64,000 nucleotides of DNA from Rs1 sp029027825 (GTDB lineage Bacteria; Pseudomonadota; Gammaproteobacteria; Pseudomonadales; Balneatricaceae), in NCBI GenBank assembly GCA_029027825.1, contig CP093399.1, positions 3,906,001 to 3,970,000 of the forward strand. The letters run 5' to 3'. The position numbers and the translations under genes are program-made. Shown here one piece after another: positions 23,472 to 32,583 of this stretch; within the stretch, counting starts at the first letter, position 1, and every line of letters starts with the position of its first letter. A model generated the notes under the pieces. It did not search any database. It was not told the DNA's origin and saw only the letters and a program-made list of their open reading frames with translations.

Positions 23472-24301
23472 ATAAACATCTTTCCTTCAAAAACATTAAT
23501 TGCCGGGCCCGTCATGATCACTGGGTCGGTGTCGCCTCCCAGCCAGGCAACCTCTAGATTGCCGCCGGTTACATTCACTTTGACTTTTTCAGCGAGCAAG
23601 CCGCGCTGTCGGCCGGCGACCACCGCGGCACAAGCTCCCGTGCCGCAAGCTAAAGTCTCACCCACTGCGCGTTCATAAACTCGCAAGTTAATCTCACTGT
23701 CACTGACTATTTGCATAAACCCAATATTGGCCCCCTCAGGGAAAGCATCCTCAGCTTGGATTAACTGGGCTAACTCAGCCACTGGGGCGGTGTTCACATC
23801 ATCGACGACTAACACGCAGTGTGGATTGCCCATCGATATCGCCGAAATTTGGTAGTCGACAGCTTCGATTTGCAATTGATAAGTGAGCTGTTGCCGCTCG
23901 GCAATAAAAGGGATCTCTGCGGGCTGCAGAATTGGCGCCCCCATATTAACTTCTACTTGCCGATCATCCCTAATCGTCAACAGCATATTACCTTTTGCCG
24001 TTTCAACGCTGATTTGTTTTTTGACACTTAATCTTTTATCCCTGACAAACAGCGCGAAGCATCGGGCGCCATTACCACAGTGCTCTACCTCAGATCCGTC
24101 GGCGTTAAAAATTCGATAGCGAAAATCCATATCGGGATTACTTGGGGTTTCAACCACTAATAGCTGGTCAAATCCCACTCCTAGTTGACGATCGCCCAGA
24201 CGCTTTACCATTTGTTCATTAAATTTAAAGCGCTGAGTTACTAAATCAACGACCATAAAGTCGTTACCTAACCCGTGCATTTTGGTAAAACGTAATAACA
24301 T
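23468..24301 (-). CDS. dapF: Diaminopimelate epimerase
   Basis: This 277-residue cytoplasmic enzyme converts LL- to meso-diaminopimelate for lysine and peptidoglycan. Both catalytic cysteines are present: Cys75 in EHCGNGARC and Cys219 in LACGTGACA. It also has KMHGLGNDFMV at 7-17 and FNADGSEVE at 65-73. Length is as expected (about 275). It lies 67 bases downstream of lysA on the same strand and overlaps the DUF484 gene, in the conserved lysA-dapF-xerC order. Confidence 0.96.
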   Translation of the reverse strand: MLLRFTKMHGLGNDFMVVDLVTQRFKFNEQMVKRLGDRQLGVGFDQLLVVETPSNPDMDFRYRIFNADGSEVEHCGNGARCFALFVRDKRLSVKKQISVETAKGNMLLTIRDDRQVEVNMGAPILQPAEIPFIAERQQLTYQLQIEAVDYQISAISMGNPHCVLVVDDVNTAPVAELAQLIQAEDAFPEGANIGFMQIVSDSEINLRVYERAVGETLACGTGACAAVVAGRQRGLLAEKVKVNVTGGNLEVAWLGGDTDPVIMTGPAINVFEGKMFI

Positions 24302-24368
24302 TGTGTGTTCCAGTTGTAAGTAGTCGAGTCTAAATTAAAAAGTCGATGCGCTCTAATATTAAGTAGAG

Positions 24369-25661
24369 CTAGCCTTTGGGTAGTAATTTTTCACCGCGCA
24401 TCAAGTCGGCAACCGTCTCTCTCGTGCGAATTTCAAACATTTGATTATCATCAATCATAACCTCGGCGGCGCGGGTTCGGGTATTGTAATTAGAACTCAT
24501 GGTAAAACCGTAAGCCCCTGCCGAGCACACCGCTAGCAAATCACCTGCCTGTATATTTAGCTGTCGATCTTTACCGAGAAAGTCACCTGATTCACAGACT
24601 GGTCCAACTACGTCATACAGACGACCGAGGTTTTCACTCTTAGCCGCGCCTTTGACCTCGCTGACACCCGCTGCATCTTGTAGCGTCAGCGGGACTATCT
24701 CTAAGTATGCACTGTACAGCGAAGGGCGCAACATATCGTTCATAGCGGCATCGACAATGGCAAAGTTCTTGGTCGCGTTATGTTTTAAATATTCTACCTC
24801 GGTTAACAACACACCCGCATTCGCCACTATTGAGCGGCCCGGCTCAAAAATCAGTGTTAAATTTCGGTCGGCCATTTTTTCCAGCACCGCCGCTATATAG
24901 TCGCCGGCACTAGGAGGCACTTCATCTGTGTAGCAGACTCCCAGCCCGCCTCCCAAGTCCAAATGTTGGATGCTAATACCTTGCTCTTGCAAATCATCAA
25001 TCAAAATCAACAATTTATCCATAGCGTCCATAAAAGGGGCTATTTCGGTAAGCTGGCTACCTATATGGCAATCCATACCGATGATATTGACATGCTCTAA
25101 ACTGGCTGCGTGTGCATAAATGCGCTGCGCCTCGTCAATATCGATCCCGAATTTATTCTCTTTCAAGCCCGTTGATATATAAGGGTGCGTCCCCGCATCA
25201 ACATTTGGATTGATCCTAAAAGAGATCGGAGCTTTTACCGACAGCTCGGCGGCCACTTGGTTAACCCGTTCTAATTCAGCTTCGGATTCAATATTAAAGC
25301 AGTGAATGCCCACTTGCAGAGCGTAACGAATTTCCGCAGATTGCTTGGAAACCCCGGAAAAAACCACCCGCTCAGCGCGTGCGCCAGCTTTTAATACTCG
25401 CTCCAATTCACCTTGAGAAACCACATCAAAGCCCGCGCCTAATCGCGCCAGGACATTCAGTACCGCAATATTACTGTTGGCCTTTATCGCATAGCAGACC
25501 ATCGCATCGCGACCTTCGAGCGCATTCGCATACTCTAGGTAGGCAAGTTCTATCGCGTCTCTTGAATAGACATAAGTTGGAGTACCGAACTCTTGAGCAA
25601 CGTCGCTTAACAGTACATTTTCACAGTGCAATCTATTATTTCGGTACTCAAAACTATCCAT
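24369..25661 (-). CDS. lysA: Diaminopimelate decarboxylase
   Basis: This 430-residue PLP enzyme makes L-lysine from meso-diaminopimelate. The PLP lysine is Lys60 (VCYAIKANSN). HIGSQL (near 195), DLGGGLGVCY (near 230), FEPGRSIVANAG (near 272) and the C-terminal GAYGFTMSSNYN motif all fit. The family start MDxFxYRxxxLxxE matches ATG 25661; a GTG at 25673 would add four residues. It stands upstream of dapF and downstream of the LptM lipoprotein gene, as in Pseudomonas. A GAATCTGTG repeat lies in the gap to lptM. Confidence 0.95.
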   Translation of the reverse strand: MDSFEYRNNRLHCENVLLSDVAQEFGTPTYVYSRDAIELAYLEYANALEGRDAMVCYAIKANSNIAVLNVLARLGAGFDVVSQGELERVLKAGARAERVVFSGVSKQSAEIRYALQVGIHCFNIESEAELERVNQVAAELSVKAPISFRINPNVDAGTHPYISTGLKENKFGIDIDEAQRIYAHAASLEHVNIIGMDCHIGSQLTEIAPFMDAMDKLLILIDDLQEQGISIQHLDLGGGLGVCYTDEVPPSAGDYIAAVLEKMADRNLTLIFEPGRSIVANAGVLLTEVEYLKHNATKNFAIVDAAMNDMLRPSLYSAYLEIVPLTLQDAAGVSEVKGAAKSENLGRLYDVVGPVCESGDFLGKDRQLNIQAGDLLAVCSAGAYGFTMSSNYNTRTRAAEVMIDDNQMFEIRTRETVADLMRGEKLLPKG

Positions 25662-25697
25662 TTCAATCTTCACTCTTTTCAGTGGTTAATATTATTG

Positions 25698-25760
25698 CGG
25701 AATCTGTGACTGCACAGTGAAGACAGTGCACAGGCTGCCTGCAAGTCACTAATTCAGTTT
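25698..25760. repeat. GAATCTGTG repeat copy with inverted end, between lysA and lptM
   Basis: GGAATCTGTGACTGCACAGTG (from 25701) is matched at the other side by AGTCACTAATTC (25744-25755), roughly its complement. The stretch can fold as a stem, and its head matches the dispersed GAATCCGTG family. It fills most of the gap between the two genes. Confidence 0.5.
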
Positions 25761-25778
25761 ACTACTAGTTGTTTGCCT

Positions 25779-25940
25779 CTACTGGCCAACAACAGGATTT
25801 AAAGCGGTGCTTGCAGTACTAGCGGTATTAGTCTCAACGCTTTCTGTCTCTAGGTACAGGGGGCCTTTTTGACCACAGCCAGCCAGCAACAAAATACTGG
25901 TTAATACACTCAGCTTCAATACTAGTTTACAATTTTTCAC
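25779..25940 (-). CDS. lptM: LptM/LppL small lipoprotein
   Basis: This 53-residue lipoprotein has a signal peptide and lipobox LLAGC (Cys22), followed at once by GQKGPLYL, the hallmark of LptM (YifL) and Pseudomonas LppL. In E. coli LptM helps the LPS translocon LptD/LptE to mature at the outer membrane. The start is GTG at 25940 with AAGGAGAG five bases upstream. It is upstream of lysA in the same direction, the classic position. Confidence 0.9.
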   Translation of the reverse strand: MKNCKLVLKLSVLTSILLLAGCGQKGPLYLETESVETNTASTASTALNPVVGQ

Positions 25941-25993
25941 TGTCTCTCCTTATTTGCCGGTTGGGTGATTTGATAGGCACGCCAGAGTATACA

Positions 25994-27262
25994 TTATTTT
26001 TTTAGCAACACTTGGCGGATTTTCTGCAACAGTATGCCACTGGCACCGCGCTGCGATAAGAAATAATCCTCGGCATTTTTACCTAACTGTACAATCCGCT
26101 CAGGCTCCATTAATAGCTCTTGTAGGCAAATCTGCAGTTTTTCATAATCCGCACAGCTAAGCATCCCCCCAGCGGCTTCTAACTCAGGACAAATCACCGA
26201 GAAGTTATGCTGATAAGGCCCCATTAACACCCCTTTCCCCACACTGGCAGGTTCCAGTGGATTCTGACCGCCAAGCGGCACAAAGCTACCCCCGACGATA
26301 CTCAGATCTGCAGCTGCGTAAAGCATACTTAACTCACCCATAGTGTCGCCAATATAAACTTGGCAGTCACTAGTAACATTATGTTCAGTGCGGCGAATCA
26401 CCTGACTAGCGAACTGCTTTGCCAACTCGGCAACTTCGCTAAAGCGCTCCGGATGTCGAGGCACAATAATTAATAGCAAGTTAGGAAACTGCAGCCGTAG
26501 CTGTTGCACTTTCGCTAAAACAGCCTGTTCTTCGCTGCGATGTGAACTACCGAGAATAAGTACCGGCCGATCCCCTACTAGGGTCCTAAAAGCTTGTACT
26601 TGCGGCCAAGTACTGGCGGCTATTTGTAAATCAAATTTAATGCTGCCGCCAATCACCAGTTTCTCTGGCGCCAACCCCAGCTGGATAAAGCGCTGGCCAT
26701 CACTTGCGTATTGCGCCACCAGCCCAGTTAATTGCTGCATCATTTTTTTGCTCAAAGCGGCCAGCCGTAAATAACCTTGTGCAGATTTTTCTGACAGCCG
26801 GCCATTCGCCAATAATACTGGGATGTTATTTTTCTGACATTTGTGCAACATATTTGGCCACAGTTCGGTCTCTACTATCAATAGCGCCAATGGTCGATGG
26901 CTGTTGATAAAGCGCTGCACTGCCCCCGGCTGATCGTAGGGGCAATACTGGTGCAATAGCTGTGGATATTCAGCGAACAATTGAGCGACTCTATCCGCCC
27001 CAGTTGGCGTGGATGTGGTCAGCACAATCAGCAGCTGAGGATCGTCAATTAGCAGCTGTTTAAGCACTGGGGCAATCGCCACCGTTTCACCGACAGAAAC
27101 GGCATGTACCCAAAGCGCCGGTTGTTGATGAACTTTAGTGGCGAAGCCAAAGCGCTCACCAATCCGCTGTCGGTAGGCGGGCGCGGTTCGTCCCCTGCGC
27201 CACAGTTTTAGTAGTAACAACGGGGTAATTAGGTAAAAAATACAGCTGTAAATAATTCTCAA
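25994..27262 (-). CDS. waaA: Kdo transferase WaaA (KdtA)
   Basis: This 422-residue inner-membrane-associated glycosyltransferase adds 3-deoxy-D-manno-octulosonate to lipid IVA. It has an N-terminal membrane anchor (about 1-22), VHAVSVGETVA (about 52-62, catalytic Glu), TSTPTGADR near 83, and the C-terminal domain with SIVGGSFVPLGGQNPLEPA (split over about 323-341). Length is normal (about 420-430). It is divergent from gmhA, at the left end of the LPS gene block. Confidence 0.94.
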   Translation of the reverse strand: MRIIYSCIFYLITPLLLLKLWRRGRTAPAYRQRIGERFGFATKVHQQPALWVHAVSVGETVAIAPVLKQLLIDDPQLLIVLTTSTPTGADRVAQLFAEYPQLLHQYCPYDQPGAVQRFINSHRPLALLIVETELWPNMLHKCQKNNIPVLLANGRLSEKSAQGYLRLAALSKKMMQQLTGLVAQYASDGQRFIQLGLAPEKLVIGGSIKFDLQIAASTWPQVQAFRTLVGDRPVLILGSSHRSEEQAVLAKVQQLRLQFPNLLLIIVPRHPERFSEVAELAKQFASQVIRRTEHNVTSDCQVYIGDTMGELSMLYAAADLSIVGGSFVPLGGQNPLEPASVGKGVLMGPYQHNFSVICPELEAAGGMLSCADYEKLQICLQELLMEPERIVQLGKNAEDYFLSQRGASGILLQKIRQVLLKK

Positions 27263-27590
27263 GAGATCCCAGACCTTTATAAAGCAAGATTCAGCAGTTA
27301 ATCATAAAAGTGCCCTAAAGTACTTAAGACACCAAGTTCTCGGCCACTTTTTAGTATTCACTGGCTAATCTGTATGCAGTTTGTCCATAGCCAGCGCCAT
27401 CTGCGCCATAATAGCAGAAGCGATGGCATCGCCCTCATCCTAAGCGCACTCAGCTTATACGGAGTACCGCGTTCGCAGCGGGAATTTACCGGCAAATGGC
27501 AACTAATTATATATTCAGCGGCTATTGTAGTTTATCGGCAGCGCCAGATCAGTTAGAATTTCAATAAATTTAGCCAGCTTGGGTGATGCT
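27263..27590. other. Divergent intergenic region between waaA and gmhA
   Basis: About 330 bases. A 60-codon open frame (27374-27556) has no family match and no convincing ribosome-binding site. The region should contain the promoters of the two divergent LPS genes, but I see no motif strong enough to place. Confidence 0.4.
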
Positions 27591-28163
27591 ATGTCTACTT
27601 ACTTAAACGCTCTACAGCGCCATCAAGATTTATTCCATAAAATGGCTCAGTGTGAGCCAGTGCTTCGTTTACTTGCCGATCACATTGATCACTGTTTCAG
27701 TAACGGCGGGAAGTTGTTGTTTATGGGCAATGGCGGCAGTGCCGCAGACTGTCAACATTTAGCCACCGAGTTTGTCGTTCGCTACAAAGAGGAGCGCATG
27801 CCGCTCGCCGCGATCGCACTCACCACTGATACCTCGCTACTTACCGCCCACGCTAACGATTTTTCTTTTGATACCGTGTTTAATCGCCAAGTGGCAGCCC
27901 TTGCCAGAGCGGAAGATTTGATCATTGGTATCTCCACGTCAGGCAACAGCAAAAATATTATCAATGCGATTAATGTGGCCCGCGAAATAGGCGCTAAAAC
28001 TTGGGCTTGGACGGGAGAGAGCGGCGGCCAATTAAAAGGCTTTGCCGAGCACACTCTAGCGATACCGGACACCGAAACTGCCCGCATCCAAGAGGCACAC
28101 ATTTTTGCTGGCCACTGGCTGTGCGAAGATGCCGATCGACGCGCCCTAGCCAGAGAGCAATAG
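27591..28163 (+). CDS. gmhA: Sedoheptulose-7-phosphate isomerase (phosphoheptose isomerase)
   Basis: This 190-residue SIS-domain enzyme makes D-glycero-D-manno-heptose 7-phosphate, the first step towards the ADP-heptose of the LPS inner core. It has FMGNGGSAADCQHLATEF (about 45-62, with catalytic Glu61), IGISTSGNSKN near 110-120, and RIQEAHIFAGHWLCE (about 166-180, catalytic His). ATG 27591 fits the family; a TTG four codons earlier is unlikely. A DiaA-type role is an alternative for close paralogs, but gmhB follows 5 bases downstream, which favours GmhA. Confidence 0.88.
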   Translation: MSTYLNALQRHQDLFHKMAQCEPVLRLLADHIDHCFSNGGKLLFMGNGGSAADCQHLATEFVVRYKEERMPLAAIALTTDTSLLTAHANDFSFDTVFNRQVAALARAEDLIIGISTSGNSKNIINAINVAREIGAKTWAWTGESGGQLKGFAEHTLAIPDTETARIQEAHIFAGHWLCEDADRRALAREQ

Positions 28164-28168
28164 CCAAT

Positions 28169-28717
28169 ATGGGGTTAATCATACTCGATCGAGACGGTGT
28201 CATTAACCATGATTCAGACAACTATATCCGCACTGTAGCACAGTGGGTTGCTATTGAAGGCAGCATTCAGGCGATCGCCGACTTATCCCAAGCTGGCTAT
28301 CGCATCGCGATTGCCACCAATCAATCCGGGATTGGCCGCGGCTACTATAGTTTGGCCACTTTAAGTGCCATGCACCAAAAAATGACCGATCTGGTCAGCG
28401 CAGCTGGCGGCAGCATCGCGCAGATAGTCTGTTGTCCGCACCTCCCCAGTGAGCACTGTGCCTGTCGAAAACCAGAGCCTGGTATGCTGTTACAAATTTT
28501 AACTGAGCAACAAAAATCGAGCACTATAGATGCGAATCAGATTTGGTTTATCGGCGATAGTTTGCGCGATTTACAAGCCGCGTGGGCTATCGATATGCAA
28601 AGTGCACTGGTAAAAACTGGCAAGGGGCAGCGCACCCTAGATAAAGGTGTTATCCCAGCAGCCACTCCAGTGTTTGCTGATTTAGCAGCTTTTAGTCAGC
28701 ATTTACTCAGTGTTTAG
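28169..28717 (+). CDS. gmhB: D-glycero-beta-D-manno-heptose 1,7-bisphosphate 7-phosphatase
   Basis: This 182-residue HAD phosphatase removes the 7-phosphate in ADP-heptose synthesis. Motifs are LDRDGVIN (about 5-12), IATNQSGIGRG (about 49-59), the zinc loop CPHLPSEHCACRKP (Cys and His ligands, about 91-104) and WFIGDSLRDLQAA near 130. Start ATG 28169 comes 5 bases after the gmhA stop. The remaining step enzymes are HldE (30938-32362, opposite strand) and HldD, which is not in the window. Confidence 0.92.
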   Translation: MGLIILDRDGVINHDSDNYIRTVAQWVAIEGSIQAIADLSQAGYRIAIATNQSGIGRGYYSLATLSAMHQKMTDLVSAAGGSIAQIVCCPHLPSEHCACRKPEPGMLLQILTEQQKSSTIDANQIWFIGDSLRDLQAAWAIDMQSALVKTGKGQRTLDKGVIPAATPVFADLAAFSQHLLSV

Positions 28718-28837
28718 CTGCAAAAAAACTGCATCGAGCGGCATCCAATACGTCAAACTACAGTAAACCTTTAATTAGCGGCTTTTAAGAATATTTGTTA
28801 AGCCCTTGTAACTGACCATAAACATGAGTTTAAGTGA

Positions 28838-30022
28838 ATGAAACAATTACACACCGATATCGTTATTGTAGGCGCTGGCATTGCGGGCTTGTGGATGCTC
28901 AACACGCTCACCAAGCAGGGCTACGATGTATTGTTGCTGGAGGCACGCGATATTGGTGGCGGGCAAAGTATCCGCTCGCAAGGTATTATTCACGGCGGCA
29001 TTAAATACGCATTAAACGGGGTGCTCTCGCAGGCCGCCGATGCGATTAAGGAGATGCCAGCGCGCTGGAAAGCTTGCCTGGCTGGTACTGGTGATGTGGA
29101 CCTGCAAGGCGTCACCCAACTCAGTGATGCACATTATTTATGGTCACAGCGCTCACTAGGGGCAAAAATAACTTCCTTTTTTGCCAAAAAAGCGATGAGC
29201 GGCCGCGTTGATACAGTGAGCCGAGGCGACTATCCAGCGATTTTTCAGCATGCCGATTTTAAAGGTAATTTATATAAGTTAAATGAAATAGTATTGGATA
29301 TTCCCTCAGTGCTAGCTAAGCTCTGTCAAGGTCTCGAGCAGCGGATTTTAAAGATTGACGCCGGCCAGTGCCAGTGGCAAAAAGACTCACAAGGTAATAT
29401 TCTGGCCATTTCTTGCCAGAGACAGCAGCTAAAAATTTGCGCCCAGCGCTTTGTGTTCGCCGCGGGAGAAGGCACTGCAGAAATCCTCGCCAGTCTCGAT
29501 TTAGAGCAACCGAAGATGCAAATCAGGCCGGTACATATGACCATGGTCACCCACCGCACTAATTTGCCGATCTATGCTCACTGCATTGGCGCCAGCAGCA
29601 AGCCGCTAGTCACGATTACTCATCACCTCAATAGTGATGGCACCTTCACCTGGTATTTTGGTGGCGATATTGCTGAAACGGGCGTCGCGCGAGATCCAGA
29701 ACAACAAATTGTCGCAGCACAGCAGCTGCTACACAACATTCTGCCCTGGGTCACCTTAGCTAGCCCCCAGTGGGACAGCTTACTGATCAATCGCGCTGAG
29801 CCCAAACAGAGCAGCCTCAGCCGTCCCGATGCCGCTTTCGTACAGCAGCATAAAAACTACTTGGTCACTTGGCCCACCAAGTTAGCGCTGGCCCCAGATC
29901 TAAGCGACAAAGTACTAGCGGTACTGAAGCGCGAGGCCATTCAGGCAAAATACTCGCTGAGCAATGATGATTTATTGCACATCGAGCGACCTAAAATGGC
30001 GAATACTGCCTGGAGCAAGTAA
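28838..30022 (+). CDS. FAD-dependent oxidoreductase (DAO/GlpD-like) of unknown substrate
   Basis: This 394-residue flavoprotein has the dinucleotide motif IVGAGIAGLWML (about 9-20), a GGGQSIRSQGIIHGG segment (about 41-55) like glycerol-3-phosphate or 2-hydroxyglutarate oxidases, and FVFAAGEGTAEIL near 207. It stops on the start codon of an aldo/keto reductase gene, so the pair is coupled. Both sit among heptose and LPS genes, right after gmhB. This suggests oxidation then reduction of a sugar (epimerisation or a keto-sugar step) for the core, but no function can be assigned. Length and motifs indicate an intact gene. Confidence 0.75.
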   Translation: MKQLHTDIVIVGAGIAGLWMLNTLTKQGYDVLLLEARDIGGGQSIRSQGIIHGGIKYALNGVLSQAADAIKEMPARWKACLAGTGDVDLQGVTQLSDAHYLWSQRSLGAKITSFFAKKAMSGRVDTVSRGDYPAIFQHADFKGNLYKLNEIVLDIPSVLAKLCQGLEQRILKIDAGQCQWQKDSQGNILAISCQRQQLKICAQRFVFAAGEGTAEILASLDLEQPKMQIRPVHMTMVTHRTNLPIYAHCIGASSKPLVTITHHLNSDGTFTWYFGGDIAETGVARDPEQQIVAAQQLLHNILPWVTLASPQWDSLLINRAEPKQSSLSRPDAAFVQQHKNYLVTWPTKLALAPDLSDKVLAVLKREAIQAKYSLSNDDLLHIERPKMANTAWSK

Positions 30023-30819
30023 TGATGAATTACTCTGAAATTGCCAATACTGGCGTGCAGGTCAGTAAAATTGGTTTAGGCACAGTCAAGATCGGACGTG
30101 ATCAAGGGGTTAAATATCCCGGCAGCTTTAAGATTCCCAACGATAAACAAGTACTCAGCCTACTCAGTGTCTGTCGCGAGTTGGGGATTAACTTAATCGA
30201 CACCGCACCTGCTTACGGCAATAGTGAGCAGCGCCTGGGGAAACTGCTCAGCACTAGCGATAGACAGCAGTGGACCATTTGTTCTAAAGCGGGTGAATCT
30301 TTTGACAACCACACTGGGCTCTCTAGTTTCGATTTTAGTGAACAGGGCATTATAGACAGTGTAGAGCAAAGCTTAATTAGGCTAAACACCGACTACATTG
30401 ACATTGTAATGATCCATTCAAATGGTGACGACTTAAAGATAATCGAGCAAGATTTAGCTTTAGAAACCTTACGAAAATTGCAACAGCAGGGCAAAATACG
30501 CGCCACTGGGATGTCCACCAAGTCAGTAGCTGGAGGGATAGCAGCGTTACAGCAAGCAGATTGTGCAATGGTCACTTTTAATCTTGCTGAGCAGAGTGAA
30601 CTCGCGGTTATACAATACGCAGCACTGCACAATAAAGGGATTTTTATAAAAAAAGCTTTTGCCTCTGGGCATCTTAGCCGCTCGGAGATTACCGATCCTA
30701 TTTTAGCTAGCCTAAAACTGATTTTTGCCCAAGCAGGGGTGAGCAGTGCAGTGATTGGTACGATTAATGAGCAGAACCTCAGGGAAAATGTTGCCAAGTA
30801 CCTGCAACTAGGCGCTTAG
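30022..30819 (+). CDS. Aldo/keto reductase family protein
   Basis: At 265 residues it is somewhat short for the family (280-340). The catalytic tetrad is present: Asp and Tyr in LIDTAPAYGNSEQRLG (about 56-71), Lys in ICSKAGES (near 89) and His in IVMIHSNGD (near 130). The C-terminal AVIGTINEQNLREN cofactor segment is also kept. It would reduce a sugar or keto compound with NADPH. The ATG overlaps the stop of the FAD oxidoreductase gene (a second ATG follows at 30025), so the two act together. A convergent terminator and hldE follow. Confidence 0.82.
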   Translation: MMNYSEIANTGVQVSKIGLGTVKIGRDQGVKYPGSFKIPNDKQVLSLLSVCRELGINLIDTAPAYGNSEQRLGKLLSTSDRQQWTICSKAGESFDNHTGLSSFDFSEQGIIDSVEQSLIRLNTDYIDIVMIHSNGDDLKIIEQDLALETLRKLQQQGKIRATGMSTKSVAGGIAALQQADCAMVTFNLAEQSELAVIQYAALHNKGIFIKKAFASGHLSRSEITDPILASLKLIFAQAGVSSAVIGTINEQNLRENVAKYLQLGA

Positions 30820-30851
30820 TTTAGAACAGACAAAGCTGCAACGATCACTCT

Positions 30852-30891
30852 ATTCTGCACAATGTCGTTGTAGCACGCCATTGTGCAGAAT
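30852..30891. terminator. Bidirectional terminator-like hairpin between the aldo/keto reductase gene and hldE
   Basis: ATTCTGCACAATG (30852-30864) and CATTGTGCAGAAT (30879-30891) form an exact 13-bp stem with a 14-base loop between two convergent genes. A T-rich run follows on the plus strand at about 30912-30919. Confidence 0.7.
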
Positions 30892-30937
30892 GATCAGCGA
30901 GTAAAAATTAGGTTTTTTTAAGCTGACAGTTAACAAA

Positions 30938-32362
30938 TCAGCCTTTTATTTGCTCGACAATCGCAGTCGTGGAACAGTTATCAAGTAGAGACAGCACTTG
31001 CACTTCACCGCCATAGCTTCTGACAAAATCTCCTCCCACCACCCCTTCAATACCATAATCGCCACCTTTGACTAAAATTTCCGGTCGGATCGAGGTCAAT
31101 AAATGCTCGGGGGTCGGCTGGTCAAAACACACCACCCAATCTACCGCTTCCAGACTAGAGAGCACAATCATACGCCGCTCTTGGCTATTAATCGGCCGAC
31201 CATCTCCCTTGAGACGTTTGACCGAAGCATCGCTATTAATAGCGACCACCAATCGATGCCCTAGCTGTTTAGCTTGCTCTAAATATCCTACATGCCCAGC
31301 GTGCAATATATCAAAACAGCCGTTGGTAAAGACAATTTTTTCGCCGGCTAAACGTGCATCTTCGATAGCTATAATCAGTTGCTCTTCGCTGACCACCCCA
31401 CGCGAACTGCGCTGGGTCGCCGCTATTTCTCGACGAATTTCAGGTCCGCTAATCGCGTATGTGCCCAACTTGCCAATCGCGATACCCGCCGCCATATTGG
31501 CGATCGCCACCGCATTGGCCATTTCTTCACCGGCACCCAGTGCCGCTGCCAAAGTTGAGATCACCGTATCTCCGGCACCGGTCACATCAAAAACTTCGTG
31601 AGAGCGCGCCGGAAAATGCACTTCGGTGCCATCCTTTTGTAACAAGGTCATGCCGTTTTCACTGCGCGTGACTAGTAGGCATTCTAATTCTAGCTCAGCG
31701 ATTAACGCGCTTCCCCGACTGATAATCTGCTCTTCGGTATGACACTTGCCCACCACCGCTTCAAATTCAGCCATATTAGGTGTCAACAGAGTCGCTCCTT
31801 TGTAGGGGCTGAAGTCGCTACCTTTGGGATCAACTAAAATCCTTTTATGATGCTGTTTCGCCAGTGAAATAATACTTTGGCAATCTGACAAGGTGCCTTT
31901 GTTATAATCAGAGAGAATCACCACATCGGCAGTTTGTATATGCTGGGCGATGGTCTTGGTCAAATTAGCCGCATAGGCGTCGGCAAATCGCTCTTCAAAA
32001 TCCATGCGCAGCAACTGCTGATTAAGGCTCACGGCACGCAACTTTAAAATGGTCGGTTCACTGTCTGCCAAGTTAAAATCGCAGGCGACGCCGGCGGCTT
32101 GCAACCTAGTTTCCAGTATAGCTGCCGCCTCATCTTTACCAACGATACCCAACAAGTGAGTTTGCGCACCTAAGGCCGCGGTGTTTAAAGCGACGTTAGC
32201 TGCCCCACCTGGACGATCATCCTGCCGGGTCACTTTAATAATAGGCACCGGAGCTTCAGGTGATACTCTATCCGTTGCCCCGTGCCAATATCGATCCAGC
32301 ATAATATCGCCAATTACTAAGACACGGGTTTTATTAAATTCTGGCATCTTCAGCTCTAGCAC
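30938..32362 (-). CDS. hldE: Bifunctional heptose-7-phosphate kinase / heptose-1-phosphate adenylyltransferase
   Basis: This 474-residue cytoplasmic protein has an N-terminal ribokinase-like domain (about 1-315; DIMLDRYWHG, DDRPGGAANVALN, and DVTGAGDTV with the catalytic Asp) and a C-terminal nucleotidyltransferase domain (about 340-474; TNGCFDILHAGHVGYL with the HxGH motif). It supplies two steps of ADP-heptose synthesis. GTG 32362 has AGGAG nine bases upstream; ATG 32347 is an alternative. msbA lies upstream on the same strand, separated by a short MITE. Confidence 0.95.
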   Translation of the reverse strand: MLELKMPEFNKTRVLVIGDIMLDRYWHGATDRVSPEAPVPIIKVTRQDDRPGGAANVALNTAALGAQTHLLGIVGKDEAAAILETRLQAAGVACDFNLADSEPTILKLRAVSLNQQLLRMDFEERFADAYAANLTKTIAQHIQTADVVILSDYNKGTLSDCQSIISLAKQHHKRILVDPKGSDFSPYKGATLLTPNMAEFEAVVGKCHTEEQIISRGSALIAELELECLLVTRSENGMTLLQKDGTEVHFPARSHEVFDVTGAGDTVISTLAAALGAGEEMANAVAIANMAAGIAIGKLGTYAISGPEIRREIAATQRSSRGVVSEEQLIIAIEDARLAGEKIVFTNGCFDILHAGHVGYLEQAKQLGHRLVVAINSDASVKRLKGDGRPINSQERRMIVLSSLEAVDWVVCFDQPTPEHLLTSIRPEILVKGGDYGIEGVVGGDFVRSYGGEVQVLSLLDNCSTTAIVEQIKG

Positions 32363-32409
32363 CGAGGTTTACTCCTTTATATTTGGCAACACTAATGATT
32401 AGTTAATAT

Positions 32410-32476
32410 GAGAAACCTCTGCATAACCTACCCAGAGGGTATGATAATTGCACTCGCAACGCTATACAGAGGTCTC
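32410..32476. mobile_element. Short internally deleted MITE (67 bp) upstream of hldE
   Basis: GAGAAACCTCTGCATAACC at the left and GCTATACAGAGGTCTC (32461-32476) at the right are the ends of the MITE family at 14101, 56876 and 60248. The CCCAGAGGGTATGATAA block next to the left end also matches. The interior is missing. AGTTAAT stands close to both ends (32401 and 32479), a possible but uncertain target duplication. Confidence 0.75.
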
Positions 32477-32583
32477 TTGAGTTAATGATTATCTTAACCC
32501 GGATTCAAGGGGCTTATTAAAGGGCTGCATCAAAGGGTTTAACCCCACACAGCCACTGCTGTCAGAAATAAATACGGAACTGA

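Noticed and set aside
27374..27556. A 60-codon open frame between waaA and gmhA, considered as a YraN-like gene
   Set aside because: The YraN motifs are absent and there is no convincing start signal.
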